64,000 bases of DNA from Bermanella sp040371755 (GTDB lineage Bacteria; Pseudomonadota; Gammaproteobacteria; Pseudomonadales; Oceanobacteraceae): assembly GCF_040371755.1 (NCBI RefSeq), contig NZ_BAABWE010000012.1, forward strand, positions 16,031-80,030, written 5' to 3'. The position numbers and the translations under genes are program-made. The notes below the pieces were generated by a model that made no database searches, was not told where the DNA came from, and was given only the letters and a program-made list of their open reading frames with translations. Of the stretch, positions 44,266-52,744 are shown one piece after another. Numbering within the stretch: the stretch's first letter is position 1; each line of letters opens with the position of its first letter.

Positions 44266-46467
44266 ATGGACGTTACAGAATTACTTGATGGGCTAAACCC
44301 AGAACAGCGCGATGCAGTGGCCTCGCCACTAAATCATCAGCTTGTATTAGCGGGCGCGGGCTCGGGTAAGACCCGAGTACTGGTGCATCGAATTGCGTGG
44401 CTAATGCAGATTGAACACATTAGCCCAGGCTCTATTCTGGCTGTGACGTTTACCAATAAAGCCGCCAAAGAAATGCGCCATCGTATTGAAGAGCTAACGG
44501 GTATCAGCCCCCGTCATTTGTGGATCGGTACTTTTCACTCATTGGCGCATCGACTGCTCAGAACCCATTGGCAACAAGCGAACCTGCCCGAGAATTTTCA
44601 AGTAATTGATAGCGACGACCAACTGCGCTTAATCAAACGAATCGTGCGTTCATTAAATATTGACGAAAACACCTACCAGCCAAAACAAGCCCAGTGGTAC
44701 ATCAATGGTCAAAAAGACGAAGGCTTAAGAGCCGCCCACATTCAGCCATTTAATGACGAATGGGCACAAACTATGGTCACTATTTATGGGGCCTACGAAG
44801 AAGCCTGCCAGCGAGCAGGCATGGTGGATTTTGCTGAACTGTTATTACGTGCACACGAGCTTTGGTTAAACCAACCCAGTGTGTTGGCACAATATCAAAA
44901 TCGTTTTCGTTATATTTTGGTGGACGAGTTTCAAGATACCAACAGCATTCAATACGCATGGCTCAGAGTACTGGCTGGTAATGTTGTACCGGTTATGGCG
45001 GTGGGTGATGATGATCAATCTATTTATGGTTGGCGTGGTGCGCGCATCGAAAATATTCAGCAATTCACCAAAGACTTTATTGGTGCCCAGCAAATCAAGC
45101 TGGAGCAAAACTATCGCAGCACCAGCAACATATTGAATGCAGCCAACGCAGTGATTGATAACAACCCCTCGCGCCTTGGTAAAAAGTTATGGACAGAAGA
45201 TGAAGCGGGGGAACCCATTTCATTGTACAGCGCGTTTAACGAGCAAGACGAAGCCCGTTTTATTTGTGATGAAATTGAAACATGGAAAAACGCCAACCCA
45301 GAAAAACGCTATGAGAACTGCGCCATCTTGTATCGCTCTAATGCACAATCCCGCGTCATAGAAGAAGCCTTTATTCGCGCTAATTTGCCGTATCGCATTT
45401 ATGGCGGTCAACGATTCTACGATCGCTTAGAAATCAAAAATGCCATGGCTTATTTACGCTTGCTGCTGAATCGCCATGATGACGCCGCCCTTGAACGAGT
45501 GATTAACGTGCCAGCGCGCGCCATTGGCGAAAAAACCGTACAACAGTTGCGCTCGATAGCCCGTGAAAATGGCACATCGCTATGGCAAGCCCTAGAGCAA
45601 GCCATTCGCCAAAAGCTGGTGACACCAAGAGCCGCTACATCACTAAGTAAGTTCGAAGAGCTACTGGACGAGATGGAAGTAGGCACACAAAATGTTGAGC
45701 TACATGAACAAGTGGATCACGTCGTGCAACACAGTGGTTTGATCGAGCACCATCAAAAAGAAAAAGGCGAAAAAGCCCAAGCACGTTTAGAAAACTTAGA
45801 CGAACTGGTTACCGCGGCGAAAAGTTTTGACCCAGAAGCCCTAGAACAAATCCCAGAAGAAGGGGAGGACATTGTTACCTACTCTTCACCGTTAGCCGCG
45901 TTTATAGACCAAGCGGCCTTAGATGCCGGAGACGCACAAGCGGACGAATTTGAAGACAGCGTACAAATGATGACATTGCACAGCGCTAAAGGCCTAGAGT
46001 TTCCGCTTGTGTTTTTAGCAGGTGTAGAAGAAGGCTTGTTCCCCCATAAAATGTCAGCGGACGATCCTCAGCGTTTAGAAGAAGAGCGCCGTTTATGTTA
46101 CGTAGGCATCACACGAGCTATGGAAAAACTGGTACTGACTTACGCCGAAAGCCGTCGCCTACACGGGCAAGAAACCTTTAACTCGCCGTCGCGTTTTATT
46201 CGTGAAATACCAAAAGAATATCTGCAAGAAGTGCGCTTAAAAAGCACCGTTAAAAAGCCAGTGTCTAATTACTTTGGCACACAAAGCGCAAAAGAAGCCA
46301 CAGGTTTTAGCGTGGGCCAACAAGTATGGCATGAAAAATTTGGCGAAGGGGTCATATTAGATATGGAAGGGCAAGGGGCCCAGTCCCGTTTGCAGGTGTC
46401 GTTTGATTTTGATGGGACTAAGTGGTTGGTTGCAGCGTATGCAAACCTTAAACCGATGGACGCTTAG
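44266..46467 (+). CDS. uvrD: ATP-dependent DNA helicase II UvrD
   Basis: Superfamily 1A 3'-5' helicase in nucleotide excision and mismatch repair, 733 residues (E. coli 720). The start MDVTELLDGLNPEQRDAV matches UvrD rather than Rep. Motif I is AGAGSGKT (29-36), motif II VDEFQDTN, motif IV QNYRST. The C-terminal Tudor-like domain ends LVAAYANLKPM. No LexA box of the CTGT-N8-ACAG form was found upstream. Confidence 0.96.
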   Translation: MDVTELLDGLNPEQRDAVASPLNHQLVLAGAGSGKTRVLVHRIAWLMQIEHISPGSILAVTFTNKAAKEMRHRIEELTGISPRHLWIGTFHSLAHRLLRTHWQQANLPENFQVIDSDDQLRLIKRIVRSLNIDENTYQPKQAQWYINGQKDEGLRAAHIQPFNDEWAQTMVTIYGAYEEACQRAGMVDFAELLLRAHELWLNQPSVLAQYQNRFRYILVDEFQDTNSIQYAWLRVLAGNVVPVMAVGDDDQSIYGWRGARIENIQQFTKDFIGAQQIKLEQNYRSTSNILNAANAVIDNNPSRLGKKLWTEDEAGEPISLYSAFNEQDEARFICDEIETWKNANPEKRYENCAILYRSNAQSRVIEEAFIRANLPYRIYGGQRFYDRLEIKNAMAYLRLLLNRHDDAALERVINVPARAIGEKTVQQLRSIARENGTSLWQALEQAIRQKLVTPRAATSLSKFEELLDEMEVGTQNVELHEQVDHVVQHSGLIEHHQKEKGEKAQARLENLDELVTAAKSFDPEALEQIPEEGEDIVTYSSPLAAFIDQAALDAGDAQADEFEDSVQMMTLHSAKGLEFPLVFLAGVEEGLFPHKMSADDPQRLEEERRLCYVGITRAMEKLVLTYAESRRLHGQETFNSPSRFIREIPKEYLQEVRLKSTVKKPVSNYFGTQSAKEATGFSVGQQVWHEKFGEGVILDMEGQGAQSRLQVSFDFDGTKWLVAAYANLKPMDA

Positions 46468-46588
46468 AAAGCTAACTACGTTGCAATTACGGCGTTATTT
46501 TTTCGCGCGCAATACTCATGTAGGAAAACTACACTGCGTTTGCTTGCGAAAAAATGCCTGGTACTTGCGGCCTCGTTTACGCTTTCTC
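46466..46588. repeat. Nested palindromic intergenic element, copy D
   Basis: Starts at the uvrD stop. Outer arms are AGAAAGC (from 46466) and GCTTTCT (46581-46587); the left flank AAGCTAACTACGTTG and right flank GCGGCCTCG...ACGCTT match the family. Inner arms ATTTTTTCGC (46497-46506) and GCGAAAAAAT (46546-46555) are perfect over 10 bp. The central hairpin is TGTAG-GAAAA-CTACA. Confidence 0.8.
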
Positions 46589-46862
46589 ATTAGAGTGGAA
46601 GCTACTTACGTTGCCTATGGGGCGTTAAATATTTCTTTTGACTCGTTACGTAGCGCTGCTACGGGCCTCGCCAAAACAAATATTTGCCTAGGCTGCCTCA
46701 GAAACGCTTCTCTTGATTTGTGATTTGCTCGCGACAGTTATGTGAATTTATAGATCTTCAAAAAATAGAATTTAAAAATAATAGCGCTTTGCATCCCCGT
46801 TAAGCGTATCACGTACAAAAAATTGAATTAAAAAAATATAAAATTAAAAAATGGAGTGATCA
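46468..46862. other. Intergenic region between uvrD and the TRAP binding-protein gene
   Basis: 395 bases without a gene. The first 245 are two tandem copies (D, then C) of the palindromic family. The remaining 150 are AT-rich and should hold the promoter of the dctP-like gene; TATAAAAT-like and A-rich runs occur close to its start but no confident promoter is called. Confidence 0.6.
46597..46711. repeat. Nested palindromic intergenic element, copy C
   Basis: Directly follows copy D. Left flank AAGCTACTTACGTTG; inner arms AAATATTTCTTTTG (46627-46640) and CAAAACAAATATTT (46672-46685) pair at 13 of 14 positions. The loop ACTCGTTACGTAGCGCTGCTACG is nearly copy A's, with both bases of one inner pair changed (A-T to G-C). 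The right flank ends GAAACGCTTC. Confidence 0.82.
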
Positions 46863-47951
46863 ATGAAACTAAAATTAATATTCACCCTAGCACTTAGCAT
46901 GATGCTAATGGCCTGCGGTGAAAAAGAAAACCAAGCCGGAACAAGCAAAGCGGCAGAACAACAAGTCTTTAAATGGAAGTTAGTCACCAGCTGGCCGAAA
47001 AACTTTCCGGGCCTTGGTACAAACCCAGAAAGATTCGCTGACATGGTAAAAGACATGTCAAACGGCCGTTTGCAAATTAAAGTATACGGTGCAGGTCAGT
47101 TAGTCCCTGCACTAGAAGTATTTGATGCGGTATCTCGCGGCACCGCAGAAATGGGTCACAGTGGTGCTTATTACTGGAAAGGTAAATCACCTGCGGCACA
47201 GTTTTTTACATCCGTACCGTTTGGCTTAACCGCACAAGAAATGAATGGCTGGATTCAATACGGCGGCGGTTTAGAGCTATGGGAAGAAGTCTACGCACCA
47301 TTTAACCTAATTCCGTTATCCGGTGGTAATGCTGGCGTACAAATGGGGGGCTGGTTTAATAAAGAGATCAACAACCTAAAAGACTTAGACGGCTTAAAAA
47401 TGCGCATTCCGGGCTTAGGTGGTGAAGTGCTGCAACGTGCTGGCGGCACACCTGTGACATTACCGGGAGCTGAATTATTTACCGCATTGCAAACGGGTGC
47501 CATCGACGCAACGGAATGGGTTGGCCCATACAATGACCTAGCCTTTGGATTACACAAAGCAGCTAAATACTACTACTACCCGGGCTGGCACGAGCCGGGC
47601 TCAATGATGGAATACACCATTAATAAAGATGCATTTGCAACATTGCCAAAAGACTTGCAAGCCATTGTTAAAGTGGCTGCACGTGCGGCTAACCAAGACA
47701 TGCTGGATGAATACACGGCCCGTAATAACCAAGCACTAAAAGACTTAGTTGAAAAACACGGCGTACAACTACGTGCCTTTCCAAATGAAGTACTTAAAAA
47801 ATTAGAAGGACTCTCAACCGAAGTATTGGATGAACTGGCCGCTAAAGACCCAATGAGCAAAAAGGTGTACGAGTCTTATAAAGCGTATCGAGATAATGTG
47901 GTGGAGTATCACAAAATTTCAGAGCAAGCGTATTTGAATGCGCGTGACTGA
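46863..47951 (+). CDS. dctP: TRAP transporter substrate-binding lipoprotein (TakP-like)
   Basis: 362 residues. The signal sequence ends MLMAC, a lipobox with Cys18, so it is probably tethered in the periplasm. The DctP/TAXI-like fold is shown by WKLVTSWPKNFPGLGTNPERF, GRLQIKVYGAGQLVPA and LKMRIPGLGGEV. This subgroup binds 2-oxo acids or similar carboxylates (TakP), but the ligand is not certain. Its likely membrane partners (dctQ, dctM) lie 5 kb away on the opposite strand, beyond an accessory patch. Confidence 0.9.
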   Translation: MKLKLIFTLALSMMLMACGEKENQAGTSKAAEQQVFKWKLVTSWPKNFPGLGTNPERFADMVKDMSNGRLQIKVYGAGQLVPALEVFDAVSRGTAEMGHSGAYYWKGKSPAAQFFTSVPFGLTAQEMNGWIQYGGGLELWEEVYAPFNLIPLSGGNAGVQMGGWFNKEINNLKDLDGLKMRIPGLGGEVLQRAGGTPVTLPGAELFTALQTGAIDATEWVGPYNDLAFGLHKAAKYYYYPGWHEPGSMMEYTINKDAFATLPKDLQAIVKVAARAANQDMLDEYTARNNQALKDLVEKHGVQLRAFPNEVLKKLEGLSTEVLDELAAKDPMSKKVYESYKAYRDNVVEYHKISEQAYLNARD

Positions 47952-47975
47952 TGTTAGTTAAAAATTGATCAAAAA

Positions 47976-47998
47976 TGGGAGCTATCAGCTCCTGTTTT
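47976..47998 (+). terminator. Intrinsic terminator after the dctP-like gene
   Basis: GGAGCT (47977-47982), loop ATC, AGCTCC (47986-47991), followed by TGTTTTT; 25 bases past the stop. Confidence 0.82.
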
Positions 47999-48442
47999 TA
48001 TAATAGAGTTTATATGGATGCAGTAAGTTAAAGGAAAATTAAAAAGATACGTATGGACGCCCAGTAAGTGTCAAGTCAAATGCAATTCTTGGGAAGAATT
48101 TTTACCCTAATTATTGCTAATCAATTTTTTGTACATAAGATTGCAGTTTCACTGATATATATTCGAGCGCTATTTGTGGAAAATATTATTTCAGGCCCTA
48201 GATGAGGTCCGCGCTTAACTGTCTAAAACACTCACTCGTTTTTTAAAACCTTGTCTTAACCAGGCTTGGGTTGAGGCGGATTAACCGCTAGTTCATCTTT
48301 AGTGCACAACTTAAGATTGAAAGTTTAAAAATATAATTTCCTACACTTTAATTTGATACATTTCGTTTTTCTGTAGCAATGTTCAAATTAACCTCGCAAG
48401 CAGGCTGGCTAAAGCCACCGCAGCCTTATTTGGATTAGAACG
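47999..48442. other. AT-rich non-coding stretch at the left edge of an accessory patch
   Basis: No open frame, repeat or RNA could be supported in these 444 bases. Base composition is lower in G+C than in flanking genes, and the following sequence is an IS30 fragment, so this is probably decayed insertion-associated DNA. Confidence 0.5.
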
Positions 48443-48637
48443 TTGTTCGATTATCATTCTTGGGAGCGAGGCAGTAATGAAAACGTGAATGGACTGATTC
48501 GCCAGTACTTACCAAAGACTGAGAGTATGGCTAGTATAACTCAGCAACGCTGCGATCAGATCGCAGCACAAATTAACAGTCGGCCGAGGAAGCGGTTCAA
48601 CTGCAAAACACCTGATGAAATGTACTATGGGGTTTGA
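48443..48637 (+). pseudogene. IS30-family transposase, C-terminal fragment
   Basis: About 60 codons encoding YHSWERGSNENVNGLIRQY, then NSRPRKRFNCKTPDEMYYGV. This is the C terminus of IS30 transposases, including the catalytic Glu of the DDE triad (in NENVNG). The rest of the gene is not directly upstream. The missing N-terminal and central parts appear in another fragment at about 50490-51061, which stops just before this segment begins. Confidence 0.88.
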
Positions 48638-49034
48638 TGGTTATTGTCGCACTTCAAACTTGATACTAGGACCGATTACCGCCCATGGCTCAGGTTTTGG
48701 TGGCTTGCTAAGCCTTACCAAATAGAGGGCTTTCATCTCAAATCTAATGCCAGCTTTGCTTGGTGTACTGGGTGTCTGAATTATTGATCGTTTCTGGTAA
48801 GTCATTCGACGTAAGATATTTTCTAGCGGCAGTGAGTTTAATGTGTTTACTGTACTTGGTCATAAAAACACCCAAAAGGTGGGTTAAGCGTCCAGCTTAT
48901 GGGGTGCAGTTCAGAAAGGGGCCGGTTTTTTATTATCACTTTAGAGGCCTAACTAAAAATAGGGTAACTTATATTTCTTAGAGTACTTTATCAAAAAAGA
49001 CAGCGCTCATATAACACGATGATATTTTATAGAA
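48638..49034. other. Non-coding gap after the IS30 fragment
   Basis: 397 bases. One 73-codon plus-strand frame (48760-48981, with a hydrophobic middle) is open but has no ribosome-binding site or recognisable relatives and is not called as a gene. Otherwise nothing is seen. Confidence 0.4.
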
Positions 49035-50192
49035 CTAATTATCAAATTTAATTCTATTCGAAGCTGCCCCCCAATTAAGGAAGCGATCACCGCAACTATT
49101 ACAAAGATTCCCGCTTCCTCTTACTTGGTCACTACCATTTCCCAGCCATACCGATGTTCCTCTATTACCATTATTGAAAACATTGTTGCTGATTAAACCA
49201 TAGCTTCCCGTAGAGTAAACGGCATCAAAGTTCCGAAGAGAAGAAGTGGAAGCAAAAATATTTCCAGAAATGATAAAGCGCTTTCCTAAACCAGTTAATT
49301 TTACTCCAAATCCATTTTTCTCTGCTGAACTTCGAAGATAAAATAAGTTATTCTTAACACTGATATCATTAATATCATTGGTTACAACACATGCTACTCT
49401 ACAATTTATATGAGAATCACTAATATTAAGCTGAGGTTTTGTTCCTTCCACATCAGTTTCCATCTGAACACCAAAATCAACAGCTACTAAGTTAGCATTT
49501 TCAATAAATAAGCCCTCATGATCTTTTACTAAAATCGCATGTTTTGTATGATAGACAGATACATCTGACATAGTAACTTCAACTGGTTTTCCCTTTCCCC
49601 TCATCCAAATAGCGACATCACTCATAGGCCGATCCAATGGAGCAACTTGCCCGCCAAAACGAAAGCCGCTAACAATAACTCCTAAAGACTCGTCAATAAT
49701 AGCCCCTCTGTTCCACCCAGAAGCAGCTTGAGAACTGTATCCATTTAATTCAATGTCTCTGATAACTAATTTTGCTTTAGTCCTTGGGTTTACAATCTGA
49801 TTTGAAACATTATTAAGACCATTATAATGAAATGCATTACCAGAATCAGAAGCTTGTGTAATTAGAGATATTCCTTGCAATAAGGCAACACCTTTATAAC
49901 CAACAGGTGGTTTAAAATATACTCCATTCCCAGACTCCCATATTAAACGAGACACTCCCATGCCATCTCCCTTTAACGCCTGAACTGAGCCTGTAAATCT
50001 TAGCTGTGAAGACAAGTTATACTCCCCAGCTGGAATATACACAACACCGTTTGAATTCGATATTGCACTTACAAAAGCAGGCGTGTCATCAGCCCCGTCG
50101 TTTGGAACTGCTCCGTAGTGCATTACATTATTAACATCACTCGCTTTTACATGTGCAGCAACAAGCAGTAGACACAATAATATTTTATTCAT
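49035..50192 (-). CDS. Secreted right-handed beta-helix protein (pectate-lyase-3-like)
   Basis: 385 residues with a signal peptide (1-17, ending VKA). The N-terminal VMHYGAVPNDGADDTPAF and GVVYIPAGEYNLSSQL are the classic start of Pectate_lyase_3 / tailspike-type beta-helices. Later turns (KNNLFYLRSS, SGNIFAST, SNNVFNNGN) fit a parallel beta-helix. Polysaccharide cleavage or binding is inferred; catalytic residues cannot be assigned. It lies between two IS30 fragments, pointing to horizontal acquisition. Confidence 0.82.
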   Translation of the reverse strand: MNKILLCLLLVAAHVKASDVNNVMHYGAVPNDGADDTPAFVSAISNSNGVVYIPAGEYNLSSQLRFTGSVQALKGDGMGVSRLIWESGNGVYFKPPVGYKGVALLQGISLITQASDSGNAFHYNGLNNVSNQIVNPRTKAKLVIRDIELNGYSSQAASGWNRGAIIDESLGVIVSGFRFGGQVAPLDRPMSDVAIWMRGKGKPVEVTMSDVSVYHTKHAILVKDHEGLFIENANLVAVDFGVQMETDVEGTKPQLNISDSHINCRVACVVTNDINDISVKNNLFYLRSSAEKNGFGVKLTGLGKRFIISGNIFASTSSLRNFDAVYSTGSYGLISNNVFNNGNRGTSVWLGNGSDQVRGSGNLCNSCGDRFLNWGAASNRIKFDN

Positions 50193-50489
50193 ATCTTTTC
50201 CCTTTAGTATAACGCGGATTCAAATCTGAAGTTCATCATTCACACCGGTAGAAGAAGAGGCTAGCTGAAGGTAATCTCTATTATTTTTCTCCGGCAAGAG
50301 ATGAGCAATGATGAGAGCTAACCTATGAGTAACAATGCCAGATTTCAGCACTAAAGAAAATGGGTTGTAGTTAAAGAGTGATAGCTGACTGTATTGGAGT
50401 GAGCTAATTGACGGTAAGCAGAGAACAGGCTCGCAATACAGGGTAAAAGGGGCACCTCCCTATTCAGGCTCGAACCCTCGGTGGCTTGA
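50193..50489. other. Decayed sequence between the beta-helix gene and the IS30 remnant
   Basis: About 300 bases with stop codons in all frames and no supported gene. It may include the beta-helix gene promoter and the degraded 5' end of the adjacent IS30 copy. Confidence 0.4.
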
Positions 50490-51061
50490 GGGCTAAAAAC
50501 GCATCAAAGCCAACAAAGATAACCAAGACAATGAAGGATCTCATTAATTCTAAGCTCTAGATAGAATGGAGCCCTGAAAAAATATCAGGATGGTTACTAT
50601 ATGAGAAAGAACAGATCATCAATTATGAAACAATATACCTTCATGTTTGGGCCGACAAATATGCTGGTGGGGATTTATATAAACACCTGTGACAACAGGG
50701 TAAGCGCCGTAACGGAAAATCAACGCGGGGTCAGATTAAGAGCTGGGTGAGTATAGAGGATAGGCCCAGTATTGTTGATGAATAATCACGCATTGGTGAC
50801 TGGGAAATCAATACCGTTATTGGTAAAGGTCACAGTGGCGCGTTAGTCACAATCGTTGAAAGAGTCACGAAGCATACTGTTTTCGCACAAGTAAACAGTA
50901 AGAGTGTAGAAGATGTTACTCGCGCGACGATTTCATTACTCATGTCTTACAAAAGAGGTTGTGTGCACAATAACCGCTGACAATGGAAAAGAGTTTACGT
51001 ACCATCAAAAGATAAGCGAGGCGTTATCAGGGGATATTTATTTCGCGCACACTTATAAATA
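50490..51061 (+). pseudogene. IS30-family transposase, N-terminal and central remnant
   Basis: The plus-strand translation gives WSPEKISGWL, INYETIYLHVWADKY, GDWEINTVIGKGHSG (first catalytic Asp), and after a frameshift near 50950 ITADNGKEF (second Asp) and YFAHTYK. In-frame stops occur after KHL (near 50690), after IVDE (near 50783) and before EWSPE. The reading ends exactly where IS30 proteins continue with the ...SWxRGxNEN block. That block is present at 48443-48637. The element is inactive. Confidence 0.85.
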
Positions 51062-51097
51062 GGACAGTCACTTTAAGAAACTAGCTCTCGTTTTTAT

Positions 51098-52126
51098 TTA
51101 AAAATAACTTACCAAGGAAAGCCCTATCACTTCTTGATTGATATTAAAAATACTTGATTGGTCACGAGTGCCTTCAACTAGATTCTTTTCAGCACTCAAT
51201 TTAAAACTAATATTTTGGAAGGGTTGGAAATAAAAACTGGCGCCGTAAGAATAGATATAATCGTATGTAGTTGAATATTCAGAAACGATTAGCTGAGGCT
51301 CCCCTCCATATAATTCTTCGTACGCAATAATTCCGTTTTCATCGGTAAGTGCCTCTGGATCAATTAACTCAGTACTATAAATAACACCAGAATAAAAATT
51401 TCTATTGCTCTCATTTGATTTATAGGTAAGTGATGCCTTCACATCAAACTTTAAAAGGTGATTGATTGTGAACAAACTGTTGTTCTCAATGGTAAGGCTA
51501 TGGCCTCCTGAGGTATGAGTACTTTTCTCAAAATAAGTAGCAATAACATTCAGTTTGTTATCTGCGATATCAAATAAATTTTTATATCGAATACCAAACT
51601 CAATTCCAGATTGATTGCGTACATTAAAGGAGTTGTTTGATTGTTGAGTAAATAGAAATGACGAATAATTGAGGTTTGATTTATTTGACAATGAAGCACC
51701 CACACTCAGCTTGGTTAAATAAGTAGCTGACTCAACATAATCGTAATCTGTGTATGTGAAATTGGGATGACCCGTTTCTTGGTTAATTTCTTGATACGTT
51801 AAGCCAATGATAGGGGTGTATGTTTGATCAAACTGCTTTGTAAAGGCTCTTGCTATGGTAAAAGCTTGACGTTCAATGAGCTTGGGTGTTTCTGTTGTAT
51901 CTATATAATTAATGCTGGGCGCCTGATAATTACTGGATTGGCCATAGCGAAGTTCAGATCCATGGGTTGTTGTAGAGTCTTGATTTGAAAACCCAACTTC
52001 TAACCAAGTCTCATAAGGCTTTAGCTCAGAAATACCAAATGCATTGGCGTGTGTATTAGAGGTATAAGCAAACAGTAGAGCAATAAAAAGTAAATACGGC
52101 ATCAATCCCTTACCTCTGTATTTCAA
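51098..52126 (-). CDS. Putative outer-membrane beta-barrel protein
   Basis: 342 residues with a signal peptide (about 1-29). The mature part alternates polar and hydrophobic residues in many short strands (FSFKLSAEK, YSYGASFYFQP). It ends in an aromatic residue (GLSLVSYF), the usual signature of BAM-assembled barrels. No family is recognised. It lies at the right edge of the accessory patch, with an IS30 remnant behind it, and is separated from the thioesterase gene by 83 bases. Confidence 0.7.
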   Translation of the reverse strand: MKYRGKGLMPYLLFIALLFAYTSNTHANAFGISELKPYETWLEVGFSNQDSTTTHGSELRYGQSSNYQAPSINYIDTTETPKLIERQAFTIARAFTKQFDQTYTPIIGLTYQEINQETGHPNFTYTDYDYVESATYLTKLSVGASLSNKSNLNYSSFLFTQQSNNSFNVRNQSGIEFGIRYKNLFDIADNKLNVIATYFEKSTHTSGGHSLTIENNSLFTINHLLKFDVKASLTYKSNESNRNFYSGVIYSTELIDPEALTDENGIIAYEELYGGEPQLIVSEYSTTYDYIYSYGASFYFQPFQNISFKLSAEKNLVEGTRDQSSIFNINQEVIGLSLVSYF

Positions 52127-52209
52127 AGGAAGGGGATTATATTGAATTGAGTTGATAGAACAAGTGTACTTCTGGCTTCAGCTGACTTAATCAAAAGACA
52201 ATCTACTCG

Positions 52210-52608
52210 CTAATCCTGCGGCACAGCCCTAATACGCCCATTTTCATCTTTAGCCACATATACAAAGGTGGATTCACATACCTTTGTTAGTTCGTCGTAG
52301 TAGGTGTTTTGGCTCCACACTTCCACTTGCACATGGATAGATGAGCGACCAATCTCTTTCACCTTGGTATAGCAACAAATGGCATTGCCCATTTTAACGG
52401 GAGATAAAAAGGCCGTAGGCTCACTGGCAACCATGGCCACGCGACCTTTTGATATCATGCGGGCGGTGTCTTCAGCGGCGGTATCCATGGTGTTAAGCAC
52501 CCAGCCACCGGATATATCTCCCGAGGCGTTGCAGTCAGCATGGGTAGGAATAACTCGTAATGTGAGTCGCCCATTAGGTAGCGGTGTGTCTTCTGTGTAC
52601 TGATTCAT
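52210..52608 (-). CDS. Acyl-CoA thioesterase, YciA-like hotdog fold
   Basis: 132 residues. HADCNASGDISGGWVLNTMDTAAEDTA matches the hotdog active-site region of YciA-type acyl-CoA hydrolases (Asp of the GDxxGGW motif) in short form GDISGGWVLNTMD. The later segment VWSQNTYYDELTKVCESTFVYV is also typical. It hydrolyses acyl-CoA to free acid and CoA in the cytoplasm; chain preference is unknown. It is downstream of dctQM in the same direction. Confidence 0.85.
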   Translation of the reverse strand: MNQYTEDTPLPNGRLTLRVIPTHADCNASGDISGGWVLNTMDTAAEDTARMISKGRVAMVASEPTAFLSPVKMGNAICCYTKVKEIGRSSIHVQVEVWSQNTYYDELTKVCESTFVYVAKDENGRIRAVPQD

Positions 52609-52744
52609 AAGACGTCTTATTATATTTATTAGTTAAGCTTGTTTTACCTTTGTTAAGGTTTTAATACAAGTAAACTGAGTGTTCGGACAAATTTTAAGGC
52701 CCCTGTGTCGTTAATGAGCGCCATGTTGCCGGCAGGTGTTAGGG

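Noticed and set aside
46403..46723. Plus-strand open frame across the uvrD end and the following repeats
   Set aside because: It overlaps uvrD in another frame and the remainder is the two palindromic elements; no coding features.
48760..48981. Plus-strand 73-codon frame in the accessory patch
   Set aside because: No ribosome-binding site or family resemblance; one hydrophobic stretch alone is not enough to call a gene.
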